Assembly (NCBI GenBank): GCA_902522015.1
Contig: CABYTX010000007.1
Location: forward strand, 1 to 41,054
Origin: an uncultured Alphaproteobacteria bacterium
Lineage (GTDB): Bacteria > Pseudomonadota > Alphaproteobacteria > HIMB59 > GCA-002718135
DNA: 41,054 nt
Reading direction: 5' to 3'
In this document: positions 14,732 to 22,659 of the stretch, piece after piece
How positions within the stretch are numbered: the first letter of the stretch is position 1
Layout of the letters: each line of letters begins with the position of its first letter
The notes under the pieces: generated by a model
Seen by the model: only the letters and a program-made list of their open reading frames with translations
What the model was told of the DNA's origin: nothing
The model's database searches: none
Program-made: the position numbers and the translations under genes

Positions 14732-16427
14732 AAGTTATTTCATTGCTAAAATATTTTAAAATAGAATTTAACGGGTTTGTTGCAGCTTGTCCTAAACCAC
14801 ATATCGATGCTTGAGCCATAACTTCACTTAAATCTTTTAATTTTTCCTTATTCCAATTTTTTTCTTGCATTAATTTTACGGTTTTCTCGGTACCGGAACG
14901 GCATGGTGTACATTGACCACAACTTTCCTCTTCAAAAAATTTTAGTAAATTAAGCGCAACATCTTTCATATTATCATGATCCGATAATACAACTACTGCT
15001 GCTGAACCTAAAAAACATCCAGCATCCATTAATTCTTTCGATCCATAATCAAGTGGAATATCATTCATAGAAGCGGGTAGGATACCTCCAGATGCACCTC
15101 CCGGAAGATATCCCTTAAAAGTATGTCCATCTGCCATACCATCACAGTACTCATCAATTAATTGTTGAATTGTTATACCGGCTGGGGCAACTTTTACTCC
15201 TGGGTTCTTTACTCTTCCAGATACTGAGAAACTATGAAAACCCTTTTTTCCATTGGATCCCTTTTCAGCAAACCACTTTGCTCCTTTTTCAATTATATCT
15301 CTTACCCAAAAAAGAGTTTCTAAATTATTTGTTAAAGTAGGACATCCAAATAAACCAATTTCAGCCACATAAGGCGGTCTATGCCTTGGCAATCCTCTCT
15401 TGCCTTCAATACTTTCTATCATTGCTGACTCTTCTCCACAAATATAGGCTCCTGCCCCTCTTCTTACTATAAAAAAGTCTTTTGGAATTATTTCTTCATC
15501 TTCCATTTTATTTATTTCATCAAGTAAAATTTTTATAACTGCTGGATATTCATCTCTCATATAAATATAAACTTTTTGAGCATTTATAAAATAGGAGGCA
15601 ATTAAAGCTCCTTCTAAAAATCTATGTGGATCACTTTCTAAATATGACCTATCTTTAAATGTACCTGGTTCACCTTCATCACCATTAACAGCAACATATT
15701 TTTTACCATTATAATTTGAAACAATTTCCCATTTTTTTCCTGTAGGAAATCCAGCGCCACCCTTACCTTTTAATCCACTTTCATTTAATGAATCCAAAAC
15801 TTGTTTTTTTGATATGACACTATTTTTTATTTTGTTAGCTATTTCATAACCGCCATTTTTTTTATAAGAAGATAAATTTATATAATCTGGAATGAAGGGT
15901 TCAAATGTTTTTTCATCGATTATTTTTTTAACTTTATCAAAATTAGCCACATCTACATAATTTTTTCCTACACAGACAGTAGGAGCAACATTGCATCGTC
16001 CCATGCATGGCCCAGGAACGACTTTAATGTTTTTATTTTCTAATTTTTTTATATCTTGAAGTAATTTGTGTGCGCCAAATAATTCACAAGTTAAACTTTC
16101 ACAAACCCTTACAACATTCACTGGGTTATATTCTTTACTATCTTTGACAATATTAAAGTGAGCATAAAAAGTTGCAACTTCATAAATTTCAGAAAGTGGT
16201 AGGTTAATAATAGTAGATAAAGCTACCAGATGCTTATCGTACAAAACACCAAATTTATCCTGTAATATATGCAAATATTCTATTAATTCATCTCGCTTAT
16301 ATATTAATCCTGAAAACAATTTAGAAACTTCATCTAAATATTTATCTTCGACTTGTCTTCCTTTTGGAGTCCAACGTCTTTTCTTCTTTTTTAAAGAAGT
16401 TTCTGTTTGAGAAACAAATTTATCCAT
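14724..16427 (-). CDS. fdsB: Formate dehydrogenase diaphorase subunit, FdsG-FdsB fusion
   Basis: 567 residues that combine two normally separate subunits. Residues about 25-170 are a NuoE/FdsG-like thioredoxin-fold [2Fe-2S] domain with Cys109, 114, 141 and 145. Residues about 200-567 are NuoF/FdsB-like, with an FMN/NADH-binding region (GLKGKGGAGFPTG at 218-230, GDEGEPGTFKDRSYLESDP from 249) and a [4Fe-4S] site (Cys503, 506, 509, 543). The protein takes electrons from FdsA and reduces NAD+. It is the first gene of the fds unit. A lysine/arginine-rich tail (KKKKRR, residues 13-18) precedes the first domain. Confidence 0.93.
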   Translation of the reverse strand: MDKFVSQTETSLKKKKRRWTPKGRQVEDKYLDEVSKLFSGLIYKRDELIEYLHILQDKFGVLYDKHLVALSTIINLPLSEIYEVATFYAHFNIVKDSKEYNPVNVVRVCESLTCELFGAHKLLQDIKKLENKNIKVVPGPCMGRCNVAPTVCVGKNYVDVANFDKVKKIIDEKTFEPFIPDYINLSSYKKNGGYEIANKIKNSVISKKQVLDSLNESGLKGKGGAGFPTGKKWEIVSNYNGKKYVAVNGDEGEPGTFKDRSYLESDPHRFLEGALIASYFINAQKVYIYMRDEYPAVIKILLDEINKMEDEEIIPKDFFIVRRGAGAYICGEESAMIESIEGKRGLPRHRPPYVAEIGLFGCPTLTNNLETLFWVRDIIEKGAKWFAEKGSNGKKGFHSFSVSGRVKNPGVKVAPAGITIQQLIDEYCDGMADGHTFKGYLPGGASGGILPASMNDIPLDYGSKELMDAGCFLGSAAVVVLSDHDNMKDVALNLLKFFEEESCGQCTPCRSGTEKTVKLMQEKNWNKEKLKDLSEVMAQASICGLGQAATNPLNSILKYFSNEITYE

Positions 16428-16437
16428 TCCAATTAAT

Positions 16438-16452
16438 ATTATACTATATATT
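16438..16452. promoter_or_regulatory. Candidate bidirectional promoter core between fdsB and tusA-like gene
   Basis: Only 40 bases separate the two divergent start codons. A perfect TATAAT lies at 16443-16438 on the minus strand, and a TATATT lies at 16447-16452 on the plus strand. Neither has a convincing -35 box. The minus-strand start point would fall within a few bases of the fdsB ATG, which would give an almost leaderless mRNA. Confidence 0.35.
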
Positions 16453-16467
16453 AAGTATCAGAAAACT

Positions 16468-16719
16468 ATGAAAGATTCAGTTGAAAATGAAGAATTAGTT
16501 CTTGATACTAGTGGTACAGAATGTCCTATACCAGTGCTTAAGGCTAGAAAACTTGCTTCAGAATTAAACAAAGATACAATTATTAAAATTATTGCAACTG
16601 ATCCTTTGGCTGAAGCAGACTTTGAACATTATTGTAATCAGTCCAAATATGAATATTTAAGTTGTGAAAAAATTAAAGATAAGATTATAATTCGTTATAG
16701 ATTTAAAATTAAAAATTAA
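16468..16719 (+). CDS. tusA: TusA-like sulfurtransferase (sulfur carrier)
   Basis: 83 residues, the size of TusA. The family signature Cys-Pro-x-Pro appears as GTECPIPVLKAR, with the persulfide-carrying Cys19. TusA-family proteins carry sulfane sulfur from IscS to acceptors for tRNA thiolation and for molybdenum-cofactor and formate dehydrogenase biosynthesis. It starts 40 bases from the divergent fds operon and ends overlapping the convergent moeA by 4 bases, so it is embedded in the formate/Mo block. A role in FDH maturation is inferred from this context; general tRNA 2-thiolation is the alternative. Confidence 0.85.
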   Translation: MKDSVENEELVLDTSGTECPIPVLKARKLASELNKDTIIKIIATDPLAEADFEHYCNQSKYEYLSCEKIKDKIIIRYRFKIKN

Positions 16720-17930
16720 AATAAACTTTCATAATTATAAAAATCAAATATATCTCCTTTTTTTACTTGAGAAACATTTTCATCAATTTCAATTATACCA
16801 TCTGAATAGGATATAGAACTAATCATACCAGAACCTTGTTTAGGAAATTTATTCGCAATATTTTTATTATTTATTGTTTCTTTATTTACACGTAACCACT
16901 CCATTCTTTTTGTTTTTTTCTTCATAGAAAAATTTGCTGTAATTTTACTTGAAGATGGTAGCTTAAAAATTCCACCAGATAGTTTTTCTATTAATGGCTT
17001 TACTAACATTGAATATAATAGTTGAACAGAAACTGGATTACCAGGTAAACAAATTATGTAGCACTTATTTATTTTTCCAACTGCAATTGGTCTTCCTGGT
17101 TTTATTGCTGCTCTCCAAAAATATACCTTACCTAATTCAGATAAAACTTTAATTAAATGATCTTCATCACCAACAGATGCACCGCCAGCAGTTATTATTA
17201 CATTAAATTTTTTTGAAGTTTTAAAAATTTTGTTTTTAATAGATTTAAAATTATCTTTAAGATTTCCACAATATTTTTTTTCTATAAAATTCTTATCAAG
17301 TAAATTATTTAAACTATAATAATTTGAATTATTAATTTCAGAATTTTTTAAATTTTTAGTTGGTTTCCGTAATTCATTACCACTTGTAAAGAAGCCAATT
17401 TTAATTTTTTTAAATACTTTTATTTTACTAATGCCGGTAGCGGCAATTAAATTTATATTTTGTTGATTTAATTTAGACCCTTTTTCCAATATTTTTTGGT
17501 TTTTTTTTATATCTTCACCCTTTAATCTATAATTTTCTCCAAATTTAGGAGTTTTAATTAAATGAATTTTATTTCCTTTCTTGTATGTATTTTCCTGCAT
17601 AACTATTGTTGATGAATTTGTAGGCATTTTTGCGCCAGTAAAAATCCTAATAGCTTCACCAGATTTTACTTTTATATTTTTGTTATCTCCTGCAGCAATT
17701 CGTCTATTACAAAAAAAACATTTTTTTGTTTTTAAGTCTTCTTTTAAAATAGCATAGCCGTCTACAGCAGAATTATTAAAAGGAGGTAAATTGATTTTAC
17801 TTTTTATATTTTCATAAAGAAATCTATCCTCTGAATTTTCTAAATTAACTTTTTCAGAATTAAAAATTACAATCTTTTGTTTTCTAAATAAATTAACAAT
17901 TTGTTTTTTGGTTAGAGGTAATTTATTCAT
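16716..17930 (-). CDS. moeA: Molybdopterin molybdenumtransferase MoeA
   Basis: 404 residues, typical MoeA length. It inserts molybdate (or possibly tungstate) into adenylated molybdopterin. Recognisable segments are LPPFNNSAVDGYAI near the N-terminus, IRIFTGAKMPTNSSTIVMQE, the catalytic-domain signature TAGGASVGDEDHLI, and the GRPIAVGK with CLPGNPVSVQLLY region. Its start shares one base with the mobB stop, and mobB in turn overlaps tupB, giving a tupB-mobB-moeA unit. The sequence is unusually rich in Lys, Asn and Ile, in line with the AT bias. Confidence 0.95.
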   Translation of the reverse strand: MNKLPLTKKQIVNLFRKQKIVIFNSEKVNLENSEDRFLYENIKSKINLPPFNNSAVDGYAILKEDLKTKKCFFCNRRIAAGDNKNIKVKSGEAIRIFTGAKMPTNSSTIVMQENTYKKGNKIHLIKTPKFGENYRLKGEDIKKNQKILEKGSKLNQQNINLIAATGISKIKVFKKIKIGFFTSGNELRKPTKNLKNSEINNSNYYSLNNLLDKNFIEKKYCGNLKDNFKSIKNKIFKTSKKFNVIITAGGASVGDEDHLIKVLSELGKVYFWRAAIKPGRPIAVGKINKCYIICLPGNPVSVQLLYSMLVKPLIEKLSGGIFKLPSSSKITANFSMKKKTKRMEWLRVNKETINNKNIANKFPKQGSGMISSISYSDGIIEIDENVSQVKKGDIFDFYNYESLF

Positions 17931-18412
17931 TAAAATTCTTTCAAAATAAAATCAACTATATTATCGATTTCGTCACTCTTAAAAATTTTCAATTTAGTTT
18001 CAAGGTTATTATTCGTAATAATAGCTTTTATATTTTTAATTTTATTGAATAAATAATTGTCATTATCATTTTTAATTATTTCAATTTTTGGGTGATTTTC
18101 ATTTTTAAACCCTTCCACTATTACAATATCAACTTCTGAAAGTTGATTAATTAATTCATCTAATGTTTTTTCTTTTGAATTGTTTAGCTCTGATATTTTA
18201 ACCCATCGCTTTGATGAACTAACTATTACTTGGGAAGATCCAGCTAATCTATGCTTAAAGCTATCTGTATTCTCATGATCTATATCAAATTCGTGATGCG
18301 CATGTTTGATTGAACCAACACGAAAATTTTTAGAGCTTAGTTTATTTATAATTTTAGTTGCAATAGTTGTTTTCCCTGAGTCCTTCCAGCCAACAATTCC
18401 TACTATTTTCAT
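17930..18412 (-). CDS. mobB: Molybdopterin-guanine dinucleotide biosynthesis adapter protein MobB
   Basis: 160 residues. It is a P-loop GTP-binding protein that assists MobA in forming the bis-MGD cofactor. The Walker A motif GWKDSGKT is at residues 8-15. It is followed by the MobB-typical VGSIKHAHHEFDIDHENTDS, in which His residues and the Asp/Thr/Asp cluster are conserved. Later it has IVIVEGFKNENHPKIEI. It overlaps tupB by 4 bases and moeA by 1. Confidence 0.95.
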   Translation of the reverse strand: MKIVGIVGWKDSGKTTIATKIINKLSSKNFRVGSIKHAHHEFDIDHENTDSFKHRLAGSSQVIVSSSKRWVKISELNNSKEKTLDELINQLSEVDIVIVEGFKNENHPKIEIIKNDNDNYLFNKIKNIKAIITNNNLETKLKIFKSDEIDNIVDFILKEF

Positions 18413-19101
18413 TTAATAGATCTATTATTTAATAAATATACAATAGAGTAAATAATTATTGTTATTGATATTAAAACTAAACCTAATGCCATAGCGTATT
18501 CTAAATTTCCCATTCTAGTTTCTAGCGAAATAGCAGTAGTCATTACTCGTGTATAATGATCTATATTACCACCCACAATCATAACTGCACCAACTTCTGA
18601 AATTGCTCTTCCAAAAGCAGATAGTAATGTTGTTATTAATAAAAAATAACTACTGTTAAATAAAAGTTTTACAGAACCCCAAAAAGGAATATTTAATGAT
18701 CTTATTTGATCTTTAAATTCAAACCAATTTTTAGAAAATATCTCATGAGATAATGAAGCAATTATTGGAAAAATTATTATAGTCTGAGCAATAATCATCG
18801 CAGAAGGTGTGTATAGAAGCTGTAAGATACCTAAAGGTCCACCGGATGCAAACATAAAATAAACAATTAAACCAACTACAACTGGAGGAATTCCCATTAA
18901 TGAGTTTATGATTATTAAAATAATTTTTTTGAAATAAAAATTATAAATTGCAAAAAAATACCCTACAATAAATCCCAATAATGATGCAATTATTAGAGCA
19001 GTAAAACTTACAAATAGAGATAAAAGTATAATGTCCCATAGTTCATTATCAAGAGTAATAATTAATATTATGGAATTTGTGAAAATTTCTAATATGTTCA
19101 T
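18409..19101 (-). CDS. tupB: ABC transporter permease, tungstate (TupB) type
   Basis: 230 residues with about five or six membrane segments (for example 24-52, 60-80, 84-110, 195-222). The EAA-like cytoplasmic loop reads AFGRAISEVGAVMIVGGNID and continues into TRVMTTAISLETRMGNLEYA, which is characteristic of TupB tungstate permeases. ModB or a generic oxyanion permease is the alternative. It heads the tupB-mobB-moeA unit, which fits supply of W or Mo to formate dehydrogenase. No binding protein (TupA) or ATPase (TupC) gene occurs anywhere in this window. It starts 26 bases from the divergent fdhD. Confidence 0.82.
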   Translation of the reverse strand: MNILEIFTNSIILIITLDNELWDIILLSLFVSFTALIIASLLGFIVGYFFAIYNFYFKKIILIIINSLMGIPPVVVGLIVYFMFASGGPLGILQLLYTPSAMIIAQTIIIFPIIASLSHEIFSKNWFEFKDQIRSLNIPFWGSVKLLFNSSYFLLITTLLSAFGRAISEVGAVMIVGGNIDHYTRVMTTAISLETRMGNLEYAMALGLVLISITIIIYSIVYLLNNRSIK

Positions 19102-19127
19102 TTATATTATTAGTTTAATTACAACAT

Positions 19128-19946
19128 ATGGCAAAAAAAGAGAAATATTTAGTCTCACCTGATATTAATAATAAGTCCTTAATTACAAAACTAAATGGTT
19201 TTGATGAGAAAGGGAATAAAATAATTTCTAAAGTTATTAATGAAAAGGCTCTTACAATTTTTCTAAATAATCAAGAGATAGTAACCCTAATGTCTATTAG
19301 TGATCATCCAAAATATCTTGCTGTTGGGTATTTATTAAATCAAAATATGCTTAAGAAAAATGATATAATTTCAAAAGTTGAAATTGATAAAAATTTAGGT
19401 GTGGTTGTTGTACGAACAAAACGTAGAACAAATTATGAAAATAAATTAAGAAAGAAAATAACAACTAGTGGTTGTGCAATAGGCACGGTATTTGGAGATA
19501 TCTATGAGGAAATAAAAAAATCAAAGTTAAAATCCAAAAAGAAAATTAAACATAAATGGATTTATGAAATTTCAAAAAAAATTACATTAACACCGAGTTT
19601 GTATTTAGAAACAGGAGCAATACATGGTTGCGCCATTATTCATAATAATAAACCATTAATTTATATGGAAGACGTAGGGAGACATAATGCTGTAGATAAA
19701 ATTGCTGGTTTTATGTTTTTAAAAAAAATTAGCTCTTCAAATAAGATTTTTTACACTACAGGAAGACTGACTAGTGAAATGGTTATTAAAACTATAAAAA
19801 TGGGTATTCCAATATTAATTTCTAGATCAGGCTTCACAGCATGGGGTGTAGAGTTAGCAAGAGGTTCGAATTTAACACTTATTGGACGAGCAAAAGGAAA
19901 AAAATATTTAGCACTTTCTGGGGAACAAAGAATTGACCATGAATAA
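19128..19946 (+). CDS. fdhD: Formate dehydrogenase accessory sulfurtransferase FdhD
   Basis: 272 residues. FdhD moves sulfur from IscS to the bis-MGD cofactor and is required for formate dehydrogenase activity. Conserved FdhD segments are LMSISDHPKYLAVGYLL, YLETGAIHGCAII, EDVGRHNAVDKIAG, TTGRLTSEMVIKTI, and PILISRSGFTAWGVELAR. The region holding the classical Cys-x-x-Cys of E. coli FdhD reads TTSGCAIGTVFGD, with a single cysteine (Cys116). The 3' end overlaps mobA. The 26-base gap to tupB must hold both divergent promoters, or they lie inside the genes. Confidence 0.93.
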   Translation: MAKKEKYLVSPDINNKSLITKLNGFDEKGNKIISKVINEKALTIFLNNQEIVTLMSISDHPKYLAVGYLLNQNMLKKNDIISKVEIDKNLGVVVVRTKRRTNYENKLRKKITTSGCAIGTVFGDIYEEIKKSKLKSKKKIKHKWIYEISKKITLTPSLYLETGAIHGCAIIHNNKPLIYMEDVGRHNAVDKIAGFMFLKKISSSNKIFYTTGRLTSEMVIKTIKMGIPILISRSGFTAWGVELARGSNLTLIGRAKGKKYLALSGEQRIDHE

Positions 19947-20541
19947 GAAAAAAATTTTGTTTGCCATTCTTGCTGGTGGTCAATCGAAAAGATTTGGAGG
20001 TGGATTTAAAGCTTTTGCTAAAATAAATGGAATTACAATCTTAGACAAAATAATAAACAAACTTAAAAAATATAATAATGAAATAATAATAAATGCTAAT
20101 GACCTAGAAAATTTTAAGAATATTAATTACCCAATAATTGAAGATAGATTTAAAGGTTTTATGGGACCTTTAGCAGGGATTCACACATCTATGTTGTGGG
20201 CTAAAGAAAATTACACAAACAAAGAATGGGTTTTTACAGTTCCAAGTGATACCCCATTTTTACCCGATAATCTTTTAGATAAGTTTTTAGAAGCATGTGA
20301 TAAAAATATAGAAATATTGATTGCAAGATCAAATAGCAGACATCATCCTGTAATAGCAATGTGGCATATGTCATTAATAACTAGTTTAGAAAATGAGTTA
20401 AAATTAAAAAATAGTAAAATTATGTATTGGGTTAAAAGACACAAATATAAATTTGTTGAATTTGACAAAAGCCAGGAAAAGAATTTTTTCAATATAAATA
20501 CTAAAGAAGAATGGAATACTGCAAGAAATATCTTAACTTAA
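19939..20541 (+). CDS. mobA: Molybdenum cofactor guanylyltransferase MobA
   Basis: 200 residues from the ATG at 19939; a TTG two codons earlier is possible but less likely. MobA transfers GMP to molybdopterin to form MGD. The N-terminal nucleotide-binding loop is ILAGGQSKRFGGGFKAF, then GPLAGIHTSM, and the metal-binding segment VPSDTPFLP. The start lies inside the last codons of fdhD, so expression is coupled. With mobB and moeA it completes the late Mo-cofactor steps; the early moaA-E steps are not in the window. Confidence 0.94.
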   Translation: MNKKKILFAILAGGQSKRFGGGFKAFAKINGITILDKIINKLKKYNNEIIINANDLENFKNINYPIIEDRFKGFMGPLAGIHTSMLWAKENYTNKEWVFTVPSDTPFLPDNLLDKFLEACDKNIEILIARSNSRHHPVIAMWHMSLITSLENELKLKNSKIMYWVKRHKYKFVEFDKSQEKNFFNINTKEEWNTARNILT

Positions 20542-20586
20542 TATAAATATATAAAAAATATTTTTTTTGTATAAAGAATATTTTAA

Positions 20587-21681
20587 ATGGTTAGTTCAAT
20601 ATATAAAATATTCCCTGGAATTATCTTTTGTTTAGTAATTGCTTATTCATGCATATACTTAAGTGATTTTATTGGAATAGAAATTTTAAATTTAAAAAAA
20701 AGTCCAATATCACCAATAATGTTATCAATAATATTTGGTCTTTTGATAGGAAATATATTTCATATTAATAATTTTTTATTAGAAGGAATTAAGTTTTCTT
20801 TAAAATTTATTCTAAGATTAGGGATAATATGTCTTGGAATTAGACTAGGACTTTTAGATATTTTTAAAGTTGGAATAGTTGGAATACCTCTTATTATTGC
20901 TTGTATTATTGTATCAATCTTGGTTGTAAATTATTTATGCAAGTTATTAAATGTTTCTTCCAAAATGGGATCATTAATTGCAGTCGGAACAAGTATTTGT
21001 GGAGCATCCGCAATTGTAGCAACTAGTCCTGCAATTAATGCTGATAAAGAGGAAGTTGCTTATGCAATAGCTAATATTACAATATTTGGAATAATTGCAA
21101 TGTTCCTCTATCCATTTATGGCCTATTATCTTTTTAATGGAGATGAGTTAGCAACAGGATTGTTTCTTGGAACTTCTATACATGAAACAGCTCAAGTTGC
21201 TGGTGCTGGATTGATATATGCCGAGCAATTCAATTCACCAAAAACTATGGATATCGCAACGATTACAAAATTAGTAAGAAATGTAAGTATGATAATCGTC
21301 ATTCCTGCAATAAGCTATATGTATCTAAGAAATAACATTGGTGAAAATAATAGCAAACCATCAATAATATCTATGTTTCCAATTTTCATAATTGGTTTTA
21401 TTCTTATGGGTCTTATAAGATCAATTGGAGATTATGGAATTCAAAATAGTAATTTAGCTTTTGAAATATTAACCAACAATAACTGGCAATTAATCATCAA
21501 TATTATTAAATCTATCGCTGAGTATTCTTTAGCAATAGCAATGGCAGCTGTTGGTATAAGTACAAATTTAGTTTCTTTAAAAAGCTTAGGTGTAAGACCA
21601 TTTTATGTTGGTTTTTCTGCAGCTTGTTGTGTTGGAATTGTTAGTTATATTGGAATCATAGTACTAAATAATTTTATATAA
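20587..21681 (+). CDS. YeiH/UPF0324-family membrane protein, putative sulfate exporter
   Basis: 364 residues, about ten membrane segments. The family is annotated as a putative sulfate or sulfur-oxyanion exporter. Family-typical stretches are SPIMLSIIFGLLIGN, the GTSICGASAIVATSPAI motif, and GTSIHETAQVAGAGLIY, followed by TKLVRN. It lies 45 bases after mobA, and its TauE/SafE neighbour supports a link to sulfite or sulfate. The substrate is not proven for most members of this family. The AT-only run between mobA and this gene is not a convincing terminator. Confidence 0.85.
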   Translation: MVSSIYKIFPGIIFCLVIAYSCIYLSDFIGIEILNLKKSPISPIMLSIIFGLLIGNIFHINNFLLEGIKFSLKFILRLGIICLGIRLGLLDIFKVGIVGIPLIIACIIVSILVVNYLCKLLNVSSKMGSLIAVGTSICGASAIVATSPAINADKEEVAYAIANITIFGIIAMFLYPFMAYYLFNGDELATGLFLGTSIHETAQVAGAGLIYAEQFNSPKTMDIATITKLVRNVSMIIVIPAISYMYLRNNIGENNSKPSIISMFPIFIIGFILMGLIRSIGDYGIQNSNLAFEILTNNNWQLIINIIKSIAEYSLAIAMAAVGISTNLVSLKSLGVRPFYVGFSAACCVGIVSYIGIIVLNNFI

Positions 21682-21701
21682 TTTTCTAAAATAAATATAA
21701 T

Positions 21702-21730
21702 TTGTACTTATGAAGTAATAATTATATAAA
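21702..21730 (+). promoter_or_regulatory. Putative sigma-70 promoter before the tauE-type operon
   Basis: TTGTAC at 21702-21707 and TATAAA at 21725-21730 are separated by exactly 17 bases. The predicted start point is about 8 bases before the ATG at 21745, and no Shine-Dalgarno is visible, so the mRNA leader would be very short. The surrounding sequence is AT-rich, so a chance match is possible. Confidence 0.45.
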
Positions 21731-21744
21731 ATTTATAAAAAAAC

Positions 21745-22659
21745 ATGTCAATTTACCTTCCAATAGCTGAAATGAACGTCAATATTTTTCTCATTATCTT
21801 TATTGGTATGAGTATAGGAATACTTTCAGGAATTTTTGGTGTTGGTGGAGGATTTTTAATGACACCACTATTAATTTTTTTAGGCATACCTCCAGTTGTA
21901 GCTGTTGGTTCTGAAGCTCCACACGTTTTAGCAACTTCAGTTTCAGGTTTTATTGCTCACTGGAGAAAAAGAAATGTTGATATAAAGATGGGTATATTCC
22001 TTTTAATAGGAGGTTTAATTGGTTCCACTGTTGGTGTAAATATTTTCAGTTATCTAAAAAACTTTGGGCAAATAGATTTAGTTATTCAGTTATTATTTCT
22101 TTTCTTTTTAGGTTTTATAGGTTTTAGTATGGCTTTTGAAAGCGCTAGAACCACAATAAAACATTATAGAGCAAAAAACACTAAAAGAACAAAACTACAT
22201 CAACATTCGTGGTTTCACGGACTTCCATTCAAAGTTCGCTTTCATAGATCAAAACTTTATATAAGTGCGATACCACCTGTACTAATAGGGTTCGCAGTTG
22301 GAGTAATGTCCGCAATGATGGGAGTTGGAGGAGGATTTATAATGATACCTGCAATGGTATACATACTTGGAATGCCAACAAGTATAGTAGTTGGGACATC
22401 TTTATTTCAAATCATTTTTGTTACCGCTAATGCAACATTCTTTCAATCATACATAAATTATAATGTAGATATTGTGCTGTCTGCACTAATGATATTTGGA
22501 GGAGTAATTGGTGCGCAAATTGGTGTAATTTTTGGGTCAAAATTAAAAGCAGAATATTTAAGAGGTATTTTAGCTATATTAGTACTGGGTGTCTGTGGTA
22601 AAATTTTTACAGATCTAGTTTTAAGGCCAAATGATTTATTTTCATTGGTAATGATATGA
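21745..22659 (+). CDS. TauE/SafE-family sulfite exporter
   Basis: 304 residues, about seven or eight membrane helices in two repeats. Each repeat carries the family glycine motif (GIFGVGGGFLMTPLLIFLGI near residue 30 and MMGVGGGFIMIPAMVYILGM near 190). A short basic, His-rich loop between the halves (about residues 138-170) is cytoplasmic by the positive-inside rule. Members export sulfite or organosulfonates formed in C2-sulfonate catabolism. It is the first of four overlapping genes. Other substrates in this broad family cannot be excluded. Confidence 0.9.
   Translation: MSIYLPIAEMNVNIFLIIFIGMSIGILSGIFGVGGGFLMTPLLIFLGIPPVVAVGSEAPHVLATSVSGFIAHWRKRNVDIKMGIFLLIGGLIGSTVGVNIFSYLKNFGQIDLVIQLLFLFFLGFIGFSMAFESARTTIKHYRAKNTKRTKLHQHSWFHGLPFKVRFHRSKLYISAIPPVLIGFAVGVMSAMMGVGGGFIMIPAMVYILGMPTSIVVGTSLFQIIFVTANATFFQSYINYNVDIVLSALMIFGGVIGAQIGVIFGSKLKAEYLRGILAILVLGVCGKIFTDLVLRPNDLFSLVMI

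Noticed and set aside
20553-20568. A/T-only palindrome with T-run after mobA
   Set aside because: It is a stem of A-T pairs only and too weak for a terminator. Such runs are expected by chance in this base composition.
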